Assembly (NCBI RefSeq): GCF_019703515.2
Contig: NC_059362.1
Location: forward strand, 23,744,826 to 23,808,825
Source: Myxocyprinus asiaticus
Taxonomy: Eukaryota > Chordata > Actinopteri > Cypriniformes > Catostomidae
Length of the DNA stretch: 64,000 bases
Direction: 5' to 3'
Part shown: piece by piece, positions 25,303 through 37,560 of the stretch
How the letters are laid out: each line of letters starts with the position of its first letter
How positions within the stretch are numbered: the first letter of the stretch is position 1
Translations under genes and position numbers: made by a program
The notes under the pieces: model-generated
Told to the model about the DNA's origin: nothing
Database searches by the model: none
The model's input: the letters and a program-made list of their open reading frames with translations, nothing else

Positions 25303-27825
25303 AGACTAGCACAGAGACTATCCCTCGATTGCATTGGCAATATCCAGTGTACTCAATAATCCCCACCCATTTTCCAGTACAAACCTCTTTCTGTTCTCTT
25401 AACGGGGTTGGATGAGCAGAGAAAAGTGACCGGATGACTTTAACAGCCATTCATTCAGTCAGACTCAAGGGGAGAAAGGAAGCTGGTCAGCATTTCCTCA
25501 GAAATTTTGAATAATGATATTTAAGATCAAGAAAAAAAGACCATTAACTATACTTTTGTCAAATGTTTTCTGAGGGGAAGTAATGTGGGTGCTTAAGTGA
25601 GGTCATATCCTGCTTGTAAACAGACTTAATGGTTCGCTGGCATACTTAACATACCCACACATGCTATCGAACACAAATACACACACCAGCACGTGCTTTG
25701 AGGAAGGAGGTAGTATACCGATGATCACCTTGTTTTGCCATCTCTTCATTATTTCACAAGTGCCTAAGATATCTTTAATGATATTATAAATATAGCATCT
25801 AGCTCTGCATGTTACTACAGTGCCAATATGTAACACTTTTTATGTATTTAGTAGTTACAGTGCCTTAGGTTAGATATATTTATGAAACGCTGGTGGAAAT
25901 ATTTTCTCTCCAGAACAGGAAATAGAACTTTTTTGAGGGAAAGGCTTTGAAGAAATGGGGAAAAGCAGAGGACGCACCTAAAGCTGTAGAGACCTGATTG
26001 TCCCTGGAGCTTCAGGGTCCTTGCAATGACAAAAGAGATTCCAGATAATATTCTGCTTCTTTCTGTCAACCGAAGTATTGACCGATGCACACTGCCATTG
26101 AGATGAGCTGTGTCTGGATCCAGAGATGTTGCACAAGGCCGGGCCTTTATGATCTTTTTCCACCCCATCTTTTGTTAATTTTTTGGAGAGATTAAAAGCG
26201 GATACTGATATGTCATTAACATGAGTAATGAAATTGCAAAGAGTTTTGGCTGAATGACAGGTTTTGATGACTACAAATGTTTGTTGTGTTTCCATGGAAG
26301 CGAGAGTGATGAGAAATGCCTATGATGGAAGTACAGGAAGCAGGTTTGTGGGCTGTGCAAAGAAAGAGGAACTGCTGGTTATTGATGAAGATAAGATGTT
26401 TATACACGTATGATTGATTCAGAATGATTTTAATGAGAATGGTTGTGCATGGAATGAATAGATGGTAATACTTTGACAAGTAGGCTGCAGTTTTCAGGTT
26501 TGGAATTACAGAAACATGCAAAAACTTGCACTCAAAATGTGACATTGATGGCAACGATTTGTAAAAGGTGTAGTTTACCCATTTGCTCACCCTTTTGTTG
26601 TTCCAAACCTGTATGATTTTTTTCATCTTTCTGATGGAATGATTTAGGCAGAATGTTAGCTTCAGTCACCATTTAACTTTAATTGCATTGGAAAAAAGAT
26701 GCAATGAAAGTGAATGCTGACTAAGGATAATATTTTGCCTAACATATCTCTTTGTGCTCCAAACAAGAAAGGTATACTGGTTTGGAACCGCATGAGGGTG
26801 AATAAATGATGACAATTATTTTTATTTTTTATTTTTTTTTATGGGTGAACTATCTCCTTTTGAGTATTTACAGTTGATTGTGACTTATTCCTCTCAGAAA
26901 ATAGTTTAGAAAGAACCAGTATTTTCTGTATCTCATTCACACAAACTTTCAGATACTGTTCTCACAACATTTGCTTTTATCATTATATTGAATATAAAAT
27001 ACTTTTTGGGTAATTCTATAACTTCATCTCATACACACACTGACGTTTGCAGCATATATAAACAATATAACAGAAATATATATGTATAAGCCTTTTATTA
27101 CATATGTTCTTTCTTACACAGCCATTTTATCCTTGAAATAGACAAAAGAGACAATAAGGGGCTCTTATTCTGCAAAATATTTTCTGTTTTCCATGCCAAT
27201 CTGTGCCTGTATATGGACTGTACTCATTCTGTTTTGGTTTATGAATAGTAACATAAATAAACATCTCTGAAAGTATGAAGTCTGGGTTGAGTCCAAGTGC
27301 TCAATTAGTCAATTAAGCTAAATAAGCTTTTCATGATGGTGAGAAGGCCAGATCTTACTTAGTCTATCTTAATTACTTTTCTCTATACAGAATTAGGTTA
27401 ATGATAAAAAAATGATTTTATTAATCTGGCTTGCCCTTTGGGGTTTAGCTCATCTATAAGGGCACCAACACATTGCTGATGTAAATACAGAATAGAACTA
27501 TGATATCAGAAAGTGAATCATATCCTCCACACATTGACCTGTGACCTCTGTCATCCTAAATATAGAACGTGAAGCCGTAACCACAATCCAATGAGCTAAA
27601 TATAACCTCCACCTCCCTTAATCCAATCCAGCTGGGCCCATACTACTCTTACACAATGCTGTGGGTGTGGGTGTGTGTGTGTGAGAGAGAGAGAGAGAAC
27701 TTCAAGGAGTCACAGTTTTCAGTTGAGAAAAACTCTGGTCCAGTATGGAAGAGAAGCATAAACTCTTTAAAACTCAGTAAGTTTTCATTCAACTGGATTC
27801 ATGTGTGGATGTGGCCTAAGAGTCA
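25303..27825. other. Convergent 3' flank: palladin 3' UTR and cbr4 3' UTR
   Basis: No coding exon lies between the palladin stop and the cbr4 stop. An AATAAA at 27256-27261 on the plus strand could end a long palladin 3' UTR. A degenerate element of the 'AGTTCACCC' type lies at about 26565-26863 (inverted end GGGTGAACTATCTCC). Another GT/GA microsatellite is at 27660-27700. How far each UTR reaches cannot be told from sequence alone. Confidence 0.5.
26565..26863. mobile_element. Degenerate short inverted-repeat element
   Basis: The left end AGGTGTAGTTTACCC and the right end GGGTGAACTATCTCCTTTT form a weak inverted repeat. The phrases TTGCTCACCC and, inverted, TTTATTCACCCTCATG lie just inside. 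It belongs to a family common in cyprinid 3' flanks. Confidence 0.5.
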
Positions 27826-30133
27826 TTACATGGCCAGCTGCAGTCCTCCGTCCACTAGCAGAATTTGCCCTGTGATATAAGGTGACTCCAGGAGGAAAAC
27901 AACAGCCTGGGCCACCTCTGCAGGTTCCCCAAATCGACCCAGTGGAATTCTCCTAACAGCTTCATCATTCTCCAGCCCTGCTGTCATATTTGTACGAATG
28001 AATCCTGAATGTCCAATTGAGAGGTTGGAGAGAGGGCAGAATAAGAGTGATGACCTGTACTCATATGGCAGAATACATACTGGTTAGTCTGGAGAGAGTA
28101 AGAGCAGTGGGGAAAAAAAGGAGGGCAGCAAACCTGGAGCCACTAAGTTGACTCGTATATTTCGGGTAGCAACTTCCTTCGCCAGAGAGCGGGTGAATCC
28201 TTCCAGTCCTGCTTTACTAGCACTGTACACACATTGACCAGCATTACCCTTCACACCCACCACAGAGCCTGAGGAAACATGACATTAACATTCATATAAC
28301 AGTCATAGACCCAGAAGATGTTTACACACTCTAAATTATATCGAATAAATATATGTCATTAACTTGTCATTTGGAATATAAAAATGTAGTTTATATTATC
28401 TAACTGTACTCATTATGAACTATAATTTATAAGAAGAGAAAACTGCATTGTTGATATCTGGTGTTCTTCCGCCATCTAGAGGTGATTAAGAGAACACAAA
28501 TCTCCCAGCTGCTGATAAAGCATGAACTTTTTCCAGCTTGAACTGTCATGCCGTCTCTGAATTTAAAGAAAATGTAAATCTATAGCAGATGATCATAGAT
28601 TAGAGGGATATAGAGGAGATATGGCTCACCTATGTTGACAATAGCTCCTCCGTGGCCGAGCATGCTTCGTAGAGCAGCTTTACAAGTAAGCATTGAGCCC
28701 AGCAGGTTGGTGTGCAGAACAGATACCATGTCTTCAGATTTACTCCTCAATAATACTGCATCTCTAGAATACCAAAAAAAAAAAAATAAAAAAATAAAAG
28801 ATTTACAGACAATTACATTCAAATAAAGCCTTTTTAAATAAATTTAAATCGCCACCTCTTCTTCACTATCATCAAGCACATGGCTAGTGTCTAAAAAAAT
28901 AGGACTGGTAGCTTACATTCAGTCCATAGCACATTTTTCTGCATCACTGCTGACCTGTTGATGCCAGCTGCGTTAACCAAGTATCCCACAGTGCCGCAGC
29001 TCTTACTGATGGTCTCAAATGTTCTCCGAACTGTCTCTTCTTTAGAGACATCACAGCTAAGGCCCAAATGCTGTCCTGCAATGAAATATATACTTCAGAG
29101 TTATAATTGCTATTATTATAACTCATTTTGAAGGAATATTCCAGGTTAAATGCAAGTTAAGCTCAATCAAAAGCATTTGTGGCATAATATACTGATTACC
29201 TCAAAAATTAATTTCGACTTGTCCCTCCATTAAAAAAATTAAAAATCTGGGTTCCAGTGAGGCACTTACAATGGAAGTGAATGGGGCCAATTTGTAAACA
29301 TTAAAATACTCACTGTTTCAAATGTATAGCCACAAGACATAAACAATATGTGTTAACATGATTTTAGTGTGATAAAATAGTTACTAACGTTTTCTGTGTA
29401 AAGTTATATCCAATTTTACAACATTTACAGTAAACGACAATTTAAACAACAGCTCAAATAACACACGTTTTTACAGAAGATTTGCTAAAAGAACACATGT
29501 GCTTTTATAAAAATATAAGCTTCACATTTCTGACTTTCTATCTTTAAAATATTGGCCCCATTCACTTCCATTGTAAGTGCCTCACTGTAACCTCCACTTT
29601 GCTTTTTTTAAAGGAGGGACGAGTCAAAATACATTTTTTGTGGTAATCAAAATTATGCCACATATGATGTCAATAAAGCTTAACTCATGAACGGTGTAAA
29701 TGGTGAGAAAGTCATAGCAGGTGTTCTAGATGTATAATTTCTGTTGATCTGTTTGTTGTATTTAAAGCTTTTCTTTTAAGTGTTTAAGCTTAAAGTAACC
29801 CTTTCAAGTGATTTTTTATGTAGAAAATTATACCAAACAATTTAGGGAATAATTCGCTTCAGAAAAGGTGACTTTAGCTGAAAGGTGAGTAGTTTGCGTC
29901 CCTGTAATGGATTTTTTCTTAAGATTAATAATGCACTCATTATAGTTATGGGTAATTCAAAATGATTCAAAGTGATTCACTGATTCACCTCCAGGTAGAG
30001 TATCAGCAGCAGCCTGTGCAGCCTCCTGATTCCTAGACAGCACCACAACCCTATGACCCCTCTGCGCTAACCGCTGAGAAACTGCTCGCCCGATGCCACG
30101 GGAACCCCCAAACACTACGACCAGTCTGGACAT
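27826..30133 (-). CDS. cbr4: Carbonyl reductase 4 (SDR family), complete, five coding exons
   Basis: Exons on the minus strand: 30133-29989 (ATG 30133-30131), 29075-28955, 28763-28630, 28268-28134, 28004-27826 (stop TAA 27828-27826); 714 bp, 237 codons plus stop, equal to the human length. CBR4 is a mitochondrial matrix NADPH-dependent reductase. With HSD17B8 it forms the 3-ketoacyl-ACP reductase of mitochondrial fatty-acid synthesis, and it also reduces quinones. Visible SDR motifs: the nucleotide fold [11 protein letters not shown] at the N-terminus (TGxxxGxG variant), NAAGIN (NAAG), the catalytic YSASK, and the C-terminal [17 protein letters not shown]. The start [10 protein letters not shown] is favoured because an acceptor CTTGTAG ends seven bases upstream. 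It is convergent with palladin. Confidence 0.95.
29132..29690. mobile_element. Snap-back MITE (ATATTCC family)
   Basis: The left arm (GTTAAGCTCAATC, TTGTGGCATAAT, GAGGCACTTACAATGGAAGT at 29155-29280) is the inverse of the right arm (ACTTCCATTGTAAGTGCCTC at about 29564-29583, ATTATGCCACA, GCTTAACTCATG). The element folds on itself and has no open frame. It lies in cbr4 intron 1 (coding numbering). Other copies are at 51135-51431 and 13290-13480. Confidence 0.7.
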
Positions 30134-30461
30134 CAGGATACTACAAGACACAAACACAGCACAAAAAGAAGACTGCTTGCAAGAAACCAGACATTGCATC
30201 AAAGCAGGTGTAGAACCAGATTCTCTGAATACATTAAAACAACGGGTCGTGGTTTTAGGAAACAGGGAAAACCTTCAGAACAGGATTCCTTAAGCGGAGT
30301 AAAGGTGTTCCAACTAAAAGTCGTTAGGGAAAAAAAAACCACAAATCTCCTCTCAAAACTTCCCATTTAATGATCTTTGACATTTGATTGATTGATGTTT
30401 GACCTTTTATTTAAAGGCTTTATGAGGGAATGAGGGGCATTTAAAACTACCAACTACCATG

Positions 30462-30778
30462 CAGCATTATTTAAAATCAATAGTTTTCATTGTAGGAATG
30501 TAGTATTCACTGTCAGCCATGGTTACTTTAATTAATGAGTGAAAGTGTCAAATAACAGGATGGTTACTGAGATTAAGTGAGTAGTATTCAGCTGGTCATG
30601 TGATTCTAACATGGCAGCCCCCATGTGCGGACTCTCTCCATGTAGATTAAAGCAGCTTTTATAAGGTTTATGATATGACTTAAGTCTATATTTTAATGTG
30701 AGTGCTCATGAATCCCTACGGATATTGCAAAATTACAATTCATGTCTTTAGGAGTTACTGAGTGCACCTTTAATATCA
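30462..30778. mobile_element. MITE (GTGCACTCAGTAAC family), truncated copy
   Basis: It shares long near-identical stretches with 47178-47541, for example GCAGCATTATTTAAAATCAA and TTCTAACATGGCAGCCCCCA, and ends GAGTGCACCTTTAA. The left end is missing in this copy. Confidence 0.65.
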
Positions 30779-31159
30779 TGGCATTAATAACCATAATAAT
30801 TATAACAATAAATATTATGTTATCAATAATTAATTCATATTTAATAATCATTCAGTACCACAGTATTACCATCTGAAACCATAACTATACCATGGTACCC
30901 CCACAGCAACCCGACAGAGATTTGTTAGGGGATTATCAGACCTGAAAAGATACCGATACACTAAAATATAGGGCAGACTTGACTGTTCAATCAGGAGTTA
31001 AGATTGCCACTGAAAATTATCAATAATCACTTTTTGGTTGGTTCAAAGTGACTGACCAGTACTTTCTCTTTGCCATGCATAGACTCAAATGACTGTGCAA
31101 AAACAGCCAGTTTAACAGCAAAATATTCCGATTTTTAGACGACAAGGTGTGAAACTCAC

Positions 31160-31265
31160 GTTATATCGATTATACCACACGTTCGAAGCGCCCTTTCTCA
31201 TTCACCTGAAATTGTGCTTGTCGCTAAATGTGAGGTTTTGATGGAATGGGCGCCGCCATATTGAC
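31160..31265 (-). promoter_or_regulatory. Probable cbr4 promoter and noncoding first exon
   Basis: On the minus strand the sequence CAATATGGCGGCGCCCATTC (31262-31243) contains a YY1-like ATGGCGGC core, common at starts of housekeeping genes. About 80 bases further on is a clean donor GTGAGT (31159-31154). It would splice to the acceptor CTTGTAG just before the coding exon at 30140. The region is also relatively CpG-rich. The transcription start was not determined. Confidence 0.5.
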
Positions 31266-32164
31266 TGCACTATCCGCCTGGAGCCGGTAGGTGGAGGCAA
31301 ACGCATTGCCACAGGAACTGTATAGTTGGGACAGTAAAATAAATAAATAAAGTAGCGACAGTACAGTATGATGCTCCTTGAATGCAACTTGCAAATTGGC
31401 ATGACATACTTAAGTACGTATTGTTAAAGCATTACATAAAATTAAAACAATAAAAACAAATAATAAGTATATCAAAGACAACAATACTAAGTAACAAGAT
31501 AAAAAAATAAATAAAACAAAGACAATGTATTCAATAGATATAGTTTATACTTTGTTTCATTCTATCTAGAATCATGCTCTTTTTAATCTCTCTGCATTAA
31601 CCCTTGTGCATTGTTCTTTTGTGAGTCACACTTAAGTTGTTTGTTAATTTTGACCTGAACATAGATGTATTGTTATTTTTTTATGATAACAACACTATTT
31701 TCACTCAAGTAAAAAGACTTGAGGGGGGATTCTTTGGTATCCTTTAACTAACAGATAAAGCTCAAAATCCACAAGAAAAATGTAACGAAAACTGTAAAAA
31801 ACTGTTGTGAAACTCTGAACGCGGTCCATTGACGTCAGCCGTTATATGATTGGCCAGAGAAGACTCACGTGATCCAAGTTGACCGTTACGCTCTCTCCAA
31901 TGTTAAAAAAGCAGAGGTTGTTATCTATGTATAGAAGATCTCTGGTACCGGCTGTCTCATGTTCCAGCTGGAGCAACTAATTACGCTGTTCAGCTCAGTT
32001 CAGTAACACTCACAAAGTTCAGGAAAGCATCGTTGCAGTCTAGATGGATGTTTATCTGTTATCCGTTTGGCAAAGTTGTTTACCTGCTATAATGCTTGGA
32101 TATGTTTTCTGGTACAGCGGTGCCTCCAATGGGGGGCTAGGGGTGGCCATGGGCCCCCCCATCC

Positions 32165-35100
32165 ACCATGATCATTATCTATCCATCCATCTTCGACCGC
32201 TTATCGAGGACCGGGTCGCGGTGGCAGCAGACTAAGCAAAGTAGCCCATACGTCCTTTTCCCGGGTACGTCCTCCAGCTCATTCTGGGGGATCCTGAAGC
32301 ATTCACAGGCCAGCCAAGAGATATAATCCCTCCAGCATGTTCTGGGTCTTCCCTGGGCCTCCTCCCTGTTGGGCATGCCTGAAACACCTCCGCAGGAAGG
32401 CATTCAGGAAGCATTCTAATCAGATGCCTGAACAACCTCAACTGGCTCCTTTCAACACGGTGGAGCAGCAGTTCTACTCCGAGCCCCTTTCGGATGTCAG
32501 AGCTTCGCAACCTATCCCTTAGGGTGAGCCCTGACACCCTACGAAGAAAGCTCATATCGGCCGCTTGTATTCGCAATCTTATTCTTTCGGTCACTACCCA
32601 AAGCTCATGACCATAGGTGAGGGTTGAAACGTACACCGACTGATAAATTGAGAGCTTTGCCTTCAGACTCAGCCCCTTCTTCACCACCACGGTCCGGTAC
32701 AGCGACCGCATTATTGCAGATGCTGCACAGATCCACTTGTCGATCTCACACTCCAACTTTCCCTCACTCGTGAACAAGATCCCGAGATACTTGAACTCCT
32801 CCACTTGGGGCAGCTATTCTCTCCCTACCTCAAGAGAACAATCCACCCTTTTCCGGCAGAGAACCGTGGCCTCAGACTTGGAGGTGCTGTCCCTCATCCC
32901 AACCGCTTCACACTCGGCCGCAAACCTCCCAAGTACACGCTGGAGGTCACAGCATGATGATGCCAACAGGACTACATCATCTGCAAATAGCAGGGATGCA
33001 ATCCTGAGGCCCCCAAACTGGACACACTCCACACCTCGGCTGCGCCTTGAGATCCTATCCATGAATATCACAAACAGGATCAGTGACAAGGAACAGCCCT
33101 GTCAGAGTCCAATGCTCACTGTGAACAAGCTTGACTTAATGCCAAGGATGCAGGAACAGCTCTCGCAATGGTTATGCAGGGACCAAATGGCATGCACTAG
33201 CAGCCCCGGGACCCCATACTCCCACAGCATCCCCCACAGGAGATCCCGGGGGACACAGTCATATGCCTTCTCCAAGTCCACAAAACACATGTAAACTGGA
33301 TGAGCAAATTCCTAAACTCCCAGCTGATCCACTGTTCCACGACTGGGACGGAATCCGCATTGTTCCTCCTCAATCTTAGGTTCAACAATCGGCTGAAGTC
33401 TCCTCTCCAGCACCCTGGCATAAGCTTTCCCTGGTAGGCTGAGAAGTTTTAAAAAATGGGAACCACCACACCTGCCTGCCAATCCCTAGGTACCATCCCA
33501 GATGTCCACACAATGCTGAAAAGGCGTGTCAGCCATGACATCCCAACAACATCCAGAGCCTTCAGCATCTCAGGGTGAATCTCATCCAGCCCTGGCACCT
33601 TCTCACTTCAGAGCTCTTTGACTAACTCAGTGACCTCTGCCAGGGAAATGGGTGTCAACCCTCCCAAGTCCTCCGTCCCTCCCTCCTCCTTAGAGTACAT
33701 GTTAGTCGGGTTTAGGAGTTCCTCAAAGTGTTCCTTCCACCGCTCGACTATGTTTCCTGGGCAAGGTAAACAGTTCCCCACCCCAGCCAACAACAGCCTG
33801 GACAAATCCCCGCTTTCCATGCCTGAGCCATTTTACGGTTTTCCAGAACCTCTTTGAGGCCAACCAAAAGTCCTTCTCCATGGCCTCCCCAAACTCCTCC
33901 CACACCCAGGTTTTTGCTTCCACAACCGCTGCCCCTGCAGTCCTTCTGGCCTGCCAGTACCTGTCAACTGAGTCCGGAGTTCCGTGGGCTAACCAATCCC
34001 GAAAAGCCTCCTTCAGCCTGCCGGCATCCACTAGGGGGTTCTAGGATTGCCACCCCAACAGGCACCAACAATCTTCCACCCACAGCTTACAGTGGCCGCC
34101 TCTGCAATGGAGGCCTTAAACAGGGTCAACTCGGACTCCATGTCTCTAGCCTCCTCCAGGATGTGGGAGAAGCTCCTCCGGAGGTGGTGATTAAAAATCT
34201 TCTGGACAAGGGTCTCCAACAAATGTTCCCAGTTCACCCTCACAATCCATTTGAGATTGCCAGGTCTATCTGTCAGTTTCCCACACCATCTGATCCAACT
34301 CACGACCAGGTGGTGATCGGTTGACAGCTCAGCTCCTCTCTTCATCCCAGTGTCTAAAACATACGGCCGCAGGTCTGATGATATGACAATAAAGTCGATC
34401 ATCGACCTTTGGCCTAAGGTGCTCTTGTACACTTACAAACAACCTTATGTTCGAACATGGTGTTTGTTATGGCCAATCCATGACTAGCACAGAAGTCCAA
34501 TAACAGAGCACCGCTCGGGTTCAGATCAGGCATTCCGTTCCTCCCAATCACTCCCCTCCAGGTATCTCCATCGTTACCAACATGGGCATTGAAGTTACCC
34601 AGCAGAACTATGGAGTCCCCAGGTGGCACCCCCTCCAGGGCCCCTCCTAGGGTCTCCAAGAAGGCCGAATACTCTGGATTGTTGTTCGGTGCATAAGCAC
34701 AGACCACAGTCAGAGCTTTTCCCTCTGTAACGTGAAGTCGCAATGAGGCAACCCTCATCTACTGGGCTAAACTCCAAGATCGTAGCACCAAGCTGGGGGC
34801 TTGGGGAGTATACCTATACCGACTCGACACCTTTCACACTGAGCAACTCTCGAGAAGGAGAGAATCCAACCCCTGTCCAGGAGTTTGGTTCCAGAGCCAG
34901 AACAGTGTGTAGAGGTGAGCCCAACTATATCTAGCTGGTATCTCTCAACCTCACACATTAATTCTTGCTCCTTCCCCTCCAGTGAGGTCACATTCCATGT
35001 TCCAAAAGTCAGTTTCTGTAACCAAGGTCCAGTCCGCACAGGCCCCCACCTTCGTCTGCTACCTTTTGGGCATTTTCTTCTTGCTGGCCACATCATAGGG

Positions 35101-35235
35101 GAGTTTTGGATCGCTCTTCATTTGGCCTCTTGCCTGGGATCAATTTGCCAAGGGAGCCAATGCTCCAGACACCACAGCTCCCAGGGTCATTGGGGCATGC
35201 AAACCCCTCCACCACAATGAGGTGGCGATCCATGG
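32165..35235 (-). mobile_element. RTE-like non-LTR retrotransposon, degraded
   Basis: On the minus strand, from high to low coordinates: endonuclease motifs (LTFGTWNVTSLEGKEQELMC at about 35010; VVCAYAPNN and [10 protein letters not shown] at about 34600-34700), then reverse transcriptase (CFVDLEKAYDCVPRDLLW at about 33290, LLFADDVVLLASS with the A-D-D catalytic residues at about 33000), then EEFKYLGILFTSEGKLE and the connecting C-terminal part ending RTYPGKGRMGYFA. It ends in an RTE-like tail at GGACCGGGTCGCGG / CATCCATCCATC (32165-32225, inverted). Many stops and frame shifts make it inactive. Confidence 0.8.
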
Positions 35236-35788
35236 AGGGGGAGGGAATTATCATTATGATAGTTTATATTTAACTCAGAATAATATTCTATGTATGTAAT
35301 ATATATTCAGAATAATGTCTATATATTATCAAACTTTAAATAATGAACCTTAAAAAAATCAACAGCAAGGAGCAGCATTTATTTATTTAGAATTGCCCTC
35401 TTAAACTCCATCCCCAATTTTCTCGAGTATGCGCGTTATAGGGCACCACTTGAATCATCAGCAGTGGTTGTAAGAAGAGCGCTGTGAACTTGACAACAAC
35501 ACAACAAGCTCGTGGACAAAAGGCGTTTAATGGGTGAAACCCTGAAAATTGTTTGAGATAAAAACATGTACTTGCTGTAACTGTACACTTGTCATCAATA
35601 TCTTACCTTCTGTTCTCTTCTTATTAATGAAAGACAATTTATTTCCTTGTACTGTTCTCTTGGCCACATAGTCCGCGTAACATTTGAAAACTTTTGAACT
35701 CAACCCATCGCTAAACTCCGATACACCGTCATGCCGGTGAATTCAGAAAACCGGCGCCTCTTGTAGTGGAGAGAGCTCGCGTGCTCAA

Positions 35789-35892
35789 GGTTGCCAGATT
35801 GCACAACTAAAGCGTCACACTGGCAAAATATTTCCAAACAATGTAAGTGTAAAGATCTGATTGGGGATTTCAACTCTTGAAATCTGGCAACC
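35789..35892. mobile_element. Very short inverted-repeat element
   Basis: GGTTGCCAGATT and its inverse AATCTGGCAACC bound about 100 bp. There is no coding sequence. The rest of 35236-36090 shows no gene or recognisable element. Confidence 0.4.
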
Positions 35893-36089
35893 CCAAACGT
35901 GTTGAAATTAAAGCCAATTACTTATCAAACGTAGATAATTTAATATTTTACTTGCATGATTAGTTCTAACTAGACTAATACATTACATAATGAATGTAAA
36001 AGGGATGGTAAGGTGGTTGGTGGTTTTACGAGGAGGATGGTTTTCGGTGTTTCTTGAAACAAGGAATCTCCTCTCATCCCCCCTCAACT

Positions 36090-36680
36090 AGGATGATCAT
36101 ACGTCCTCTTTTTCCCGGACATGTACTCTTTTTCGGACCTTAAAAAAGCGTCCGGCCGGGATTTCTAAACTTGCGAAAATGTCCGGGATTCGGCTTTAGT
36201 TGCATTATGATGTGCATCTGGTCTAATACTTAATTGTGTGTGCGTTCATATTTGCATTGCTTTAACCCCCTCTTTGTAAGTCCCGCCTTCTCGCACACCA
36301 GTTGGTCAATTATAAGACGCTTGCAGCAACTATTGGCCAAATTCCTGCCTGTCAATCTCTCCGCGAACACGCGAACGCTGTTATGTTCAGCATCAAACAA
36401 CTGCTTGAGTGAAGCAGCACATGACAGCTGAGTGGAAACAATGCCAAAATGAAAGTGCAAATTTACAGAAGATTTGCACAAAAAATTCCCATGCTTTCAT
36501 CCAGGTCGAGATCCGTGGGAAGCAGAATGTATGACATGTAAAGCTTGCACTTACGTGTCAGTTGCTAATAAAGGTGCAAGTGATTTAGAAGCACACATTA
36601 GCTCTGCGAAGCATAAAGGCTCAGCAAAAGGTGAAAGTTCATCAGGTGAATTAACGGACTACTTTTTGCGACCAGGTAAA
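36090..36680 (+). pseudogene. hAT-type zinc-finger (BED-like) first exon with in-frame stop
   Basis: From ATG 36441 the frame reads MPK, then TGA at 36450-36452, then KCKFTEDLHKKFPCFHPGRD, a W-x6-C-x2-C pair (ECMTCKAC), GASDLEAHISSAKH (the His pair) and ELTDYFLRPG, followed by a donor GTAAAA at about 36676. C-x2-C...H-x5-H spacing with KGASDL.AHI..AKH is the finger found at the start of several fish hAT-derived proteins. The upstream stretch ACGTCCTCTTTTTCCCGGAC (about 36101) resembles the end of such elements. The stop and the missing downstream exons mark it as a relic. Confidence 0.6.
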
Positions 36681-36894
36681 ATTGTTATTACATTGCTTCA
36701 TTTTCCATGGCCATTCAAAATAATAGTAACAGTAAATGAAGGTACACTCATGGCATCAAATGTTTTATTCAAAATAATGTTGGAAATTTATAGATATACA
36801 CATGTTATGCTAATAGAGTGTCTTTTTCACTGTATTAAAGTTTGCATTTATAGTAACACTGTTTTGAACCCTATTATTTCACCCCACCCCTAAC

Positions 36895-37560
36895 AAAGTG
36901 TTGTCCCTGAACAATTCTTATGGTGAAGTCTCTCCCATTCATTTCCTATGGTGGATCAAATTTGACCCAGAACAACACAAGTGTTACTTTTTTGGTCACC
37001 AAAGCTTCAACTCATCAATTCCAGTCCATTTGTGTTTTGTGTGTGTGTGTTCAGATGGCAAAGGTAGGACAAGTAACCAAGTCTTGGAACACTCAGATGA
37101 AGGATACCATTTTTATTAAAGAAACCAAATGAAAATGGGTCCAAAATGACCTGAACAACACATGAGGGTTAAATCTGAATATACTGTATATGTATAAATT
37201 AATATCAACTTTTTATAAAAGCAGTTATTAAGATCAGCGTTATAAAGATCTGAATGAATCTTAAAGACTTTATGAAGAGAGTCGAATCAACACAGCTTGA
37301 AAATAACTGAAAAAGTGGGGTCTTCAGACTCCAACAGCTACAGCTTCAATCTTTAGGAAACACAAACATCACTGATTACACTCTGAAACAATGACATGCA
37401 TTATCTGTATTACAGTAAGGTCAAGATTTACTGATTTGTGGTTTAATGACTTAATGACAATAGCACAGATGTATGCAGCTACTGCTCTATATCAACACAA
37501 CGACACCAACGTCAATAAGAGTATACCATGAACCTGCAGAGGCATTGATTTTATAGTGCA
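36895..37560. other. Repeat-derived flank without recognisable gene
   Basis: 36900-37172 looks like the right end of a piggyBac-like element. 37173-37560 has no open frame or repeat that I recognise; it lies just beyond the last supported exon of the PABP-like gene and may be its 3' UTR. Confidence 0.4.

Larger units (their letters stand above)
31601..37168. mobile_element. Possible second TTAA-bounded (piggyBac-like) element, heavily invaded
   Basis: TTAA is at 31597-31600, followed by CCCTTGTGCATTGTTC. TTAA is at 37169-37172, preceded by the inverse of CCCTCATGTGTTGTTC. Sequence near 36900-37000 (GAACAACACAAGTGTTACTT) resembles the interior of the first piggyBac-like element at 4700-4740. 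The RTE LINE and the hAT finger lie inside. The two ends could instead come from two separate elements. Confidence 0.35.

Noticed and set aside
29957..30202. Longer cbr4 start MMQCLVSCKQSSFCAVF upstream of MSRLVVV
   Set aside because: An acceptor site (CTTGTAG) separates it from the coding exon, and the SDR family starts just before the GGSRGIG fold.
33618..35220. Plus-strand open frames across the RTE element
   Set aside because: They are shadows; the reverse transcriptase and endonuclease motifs are on the minus strand.
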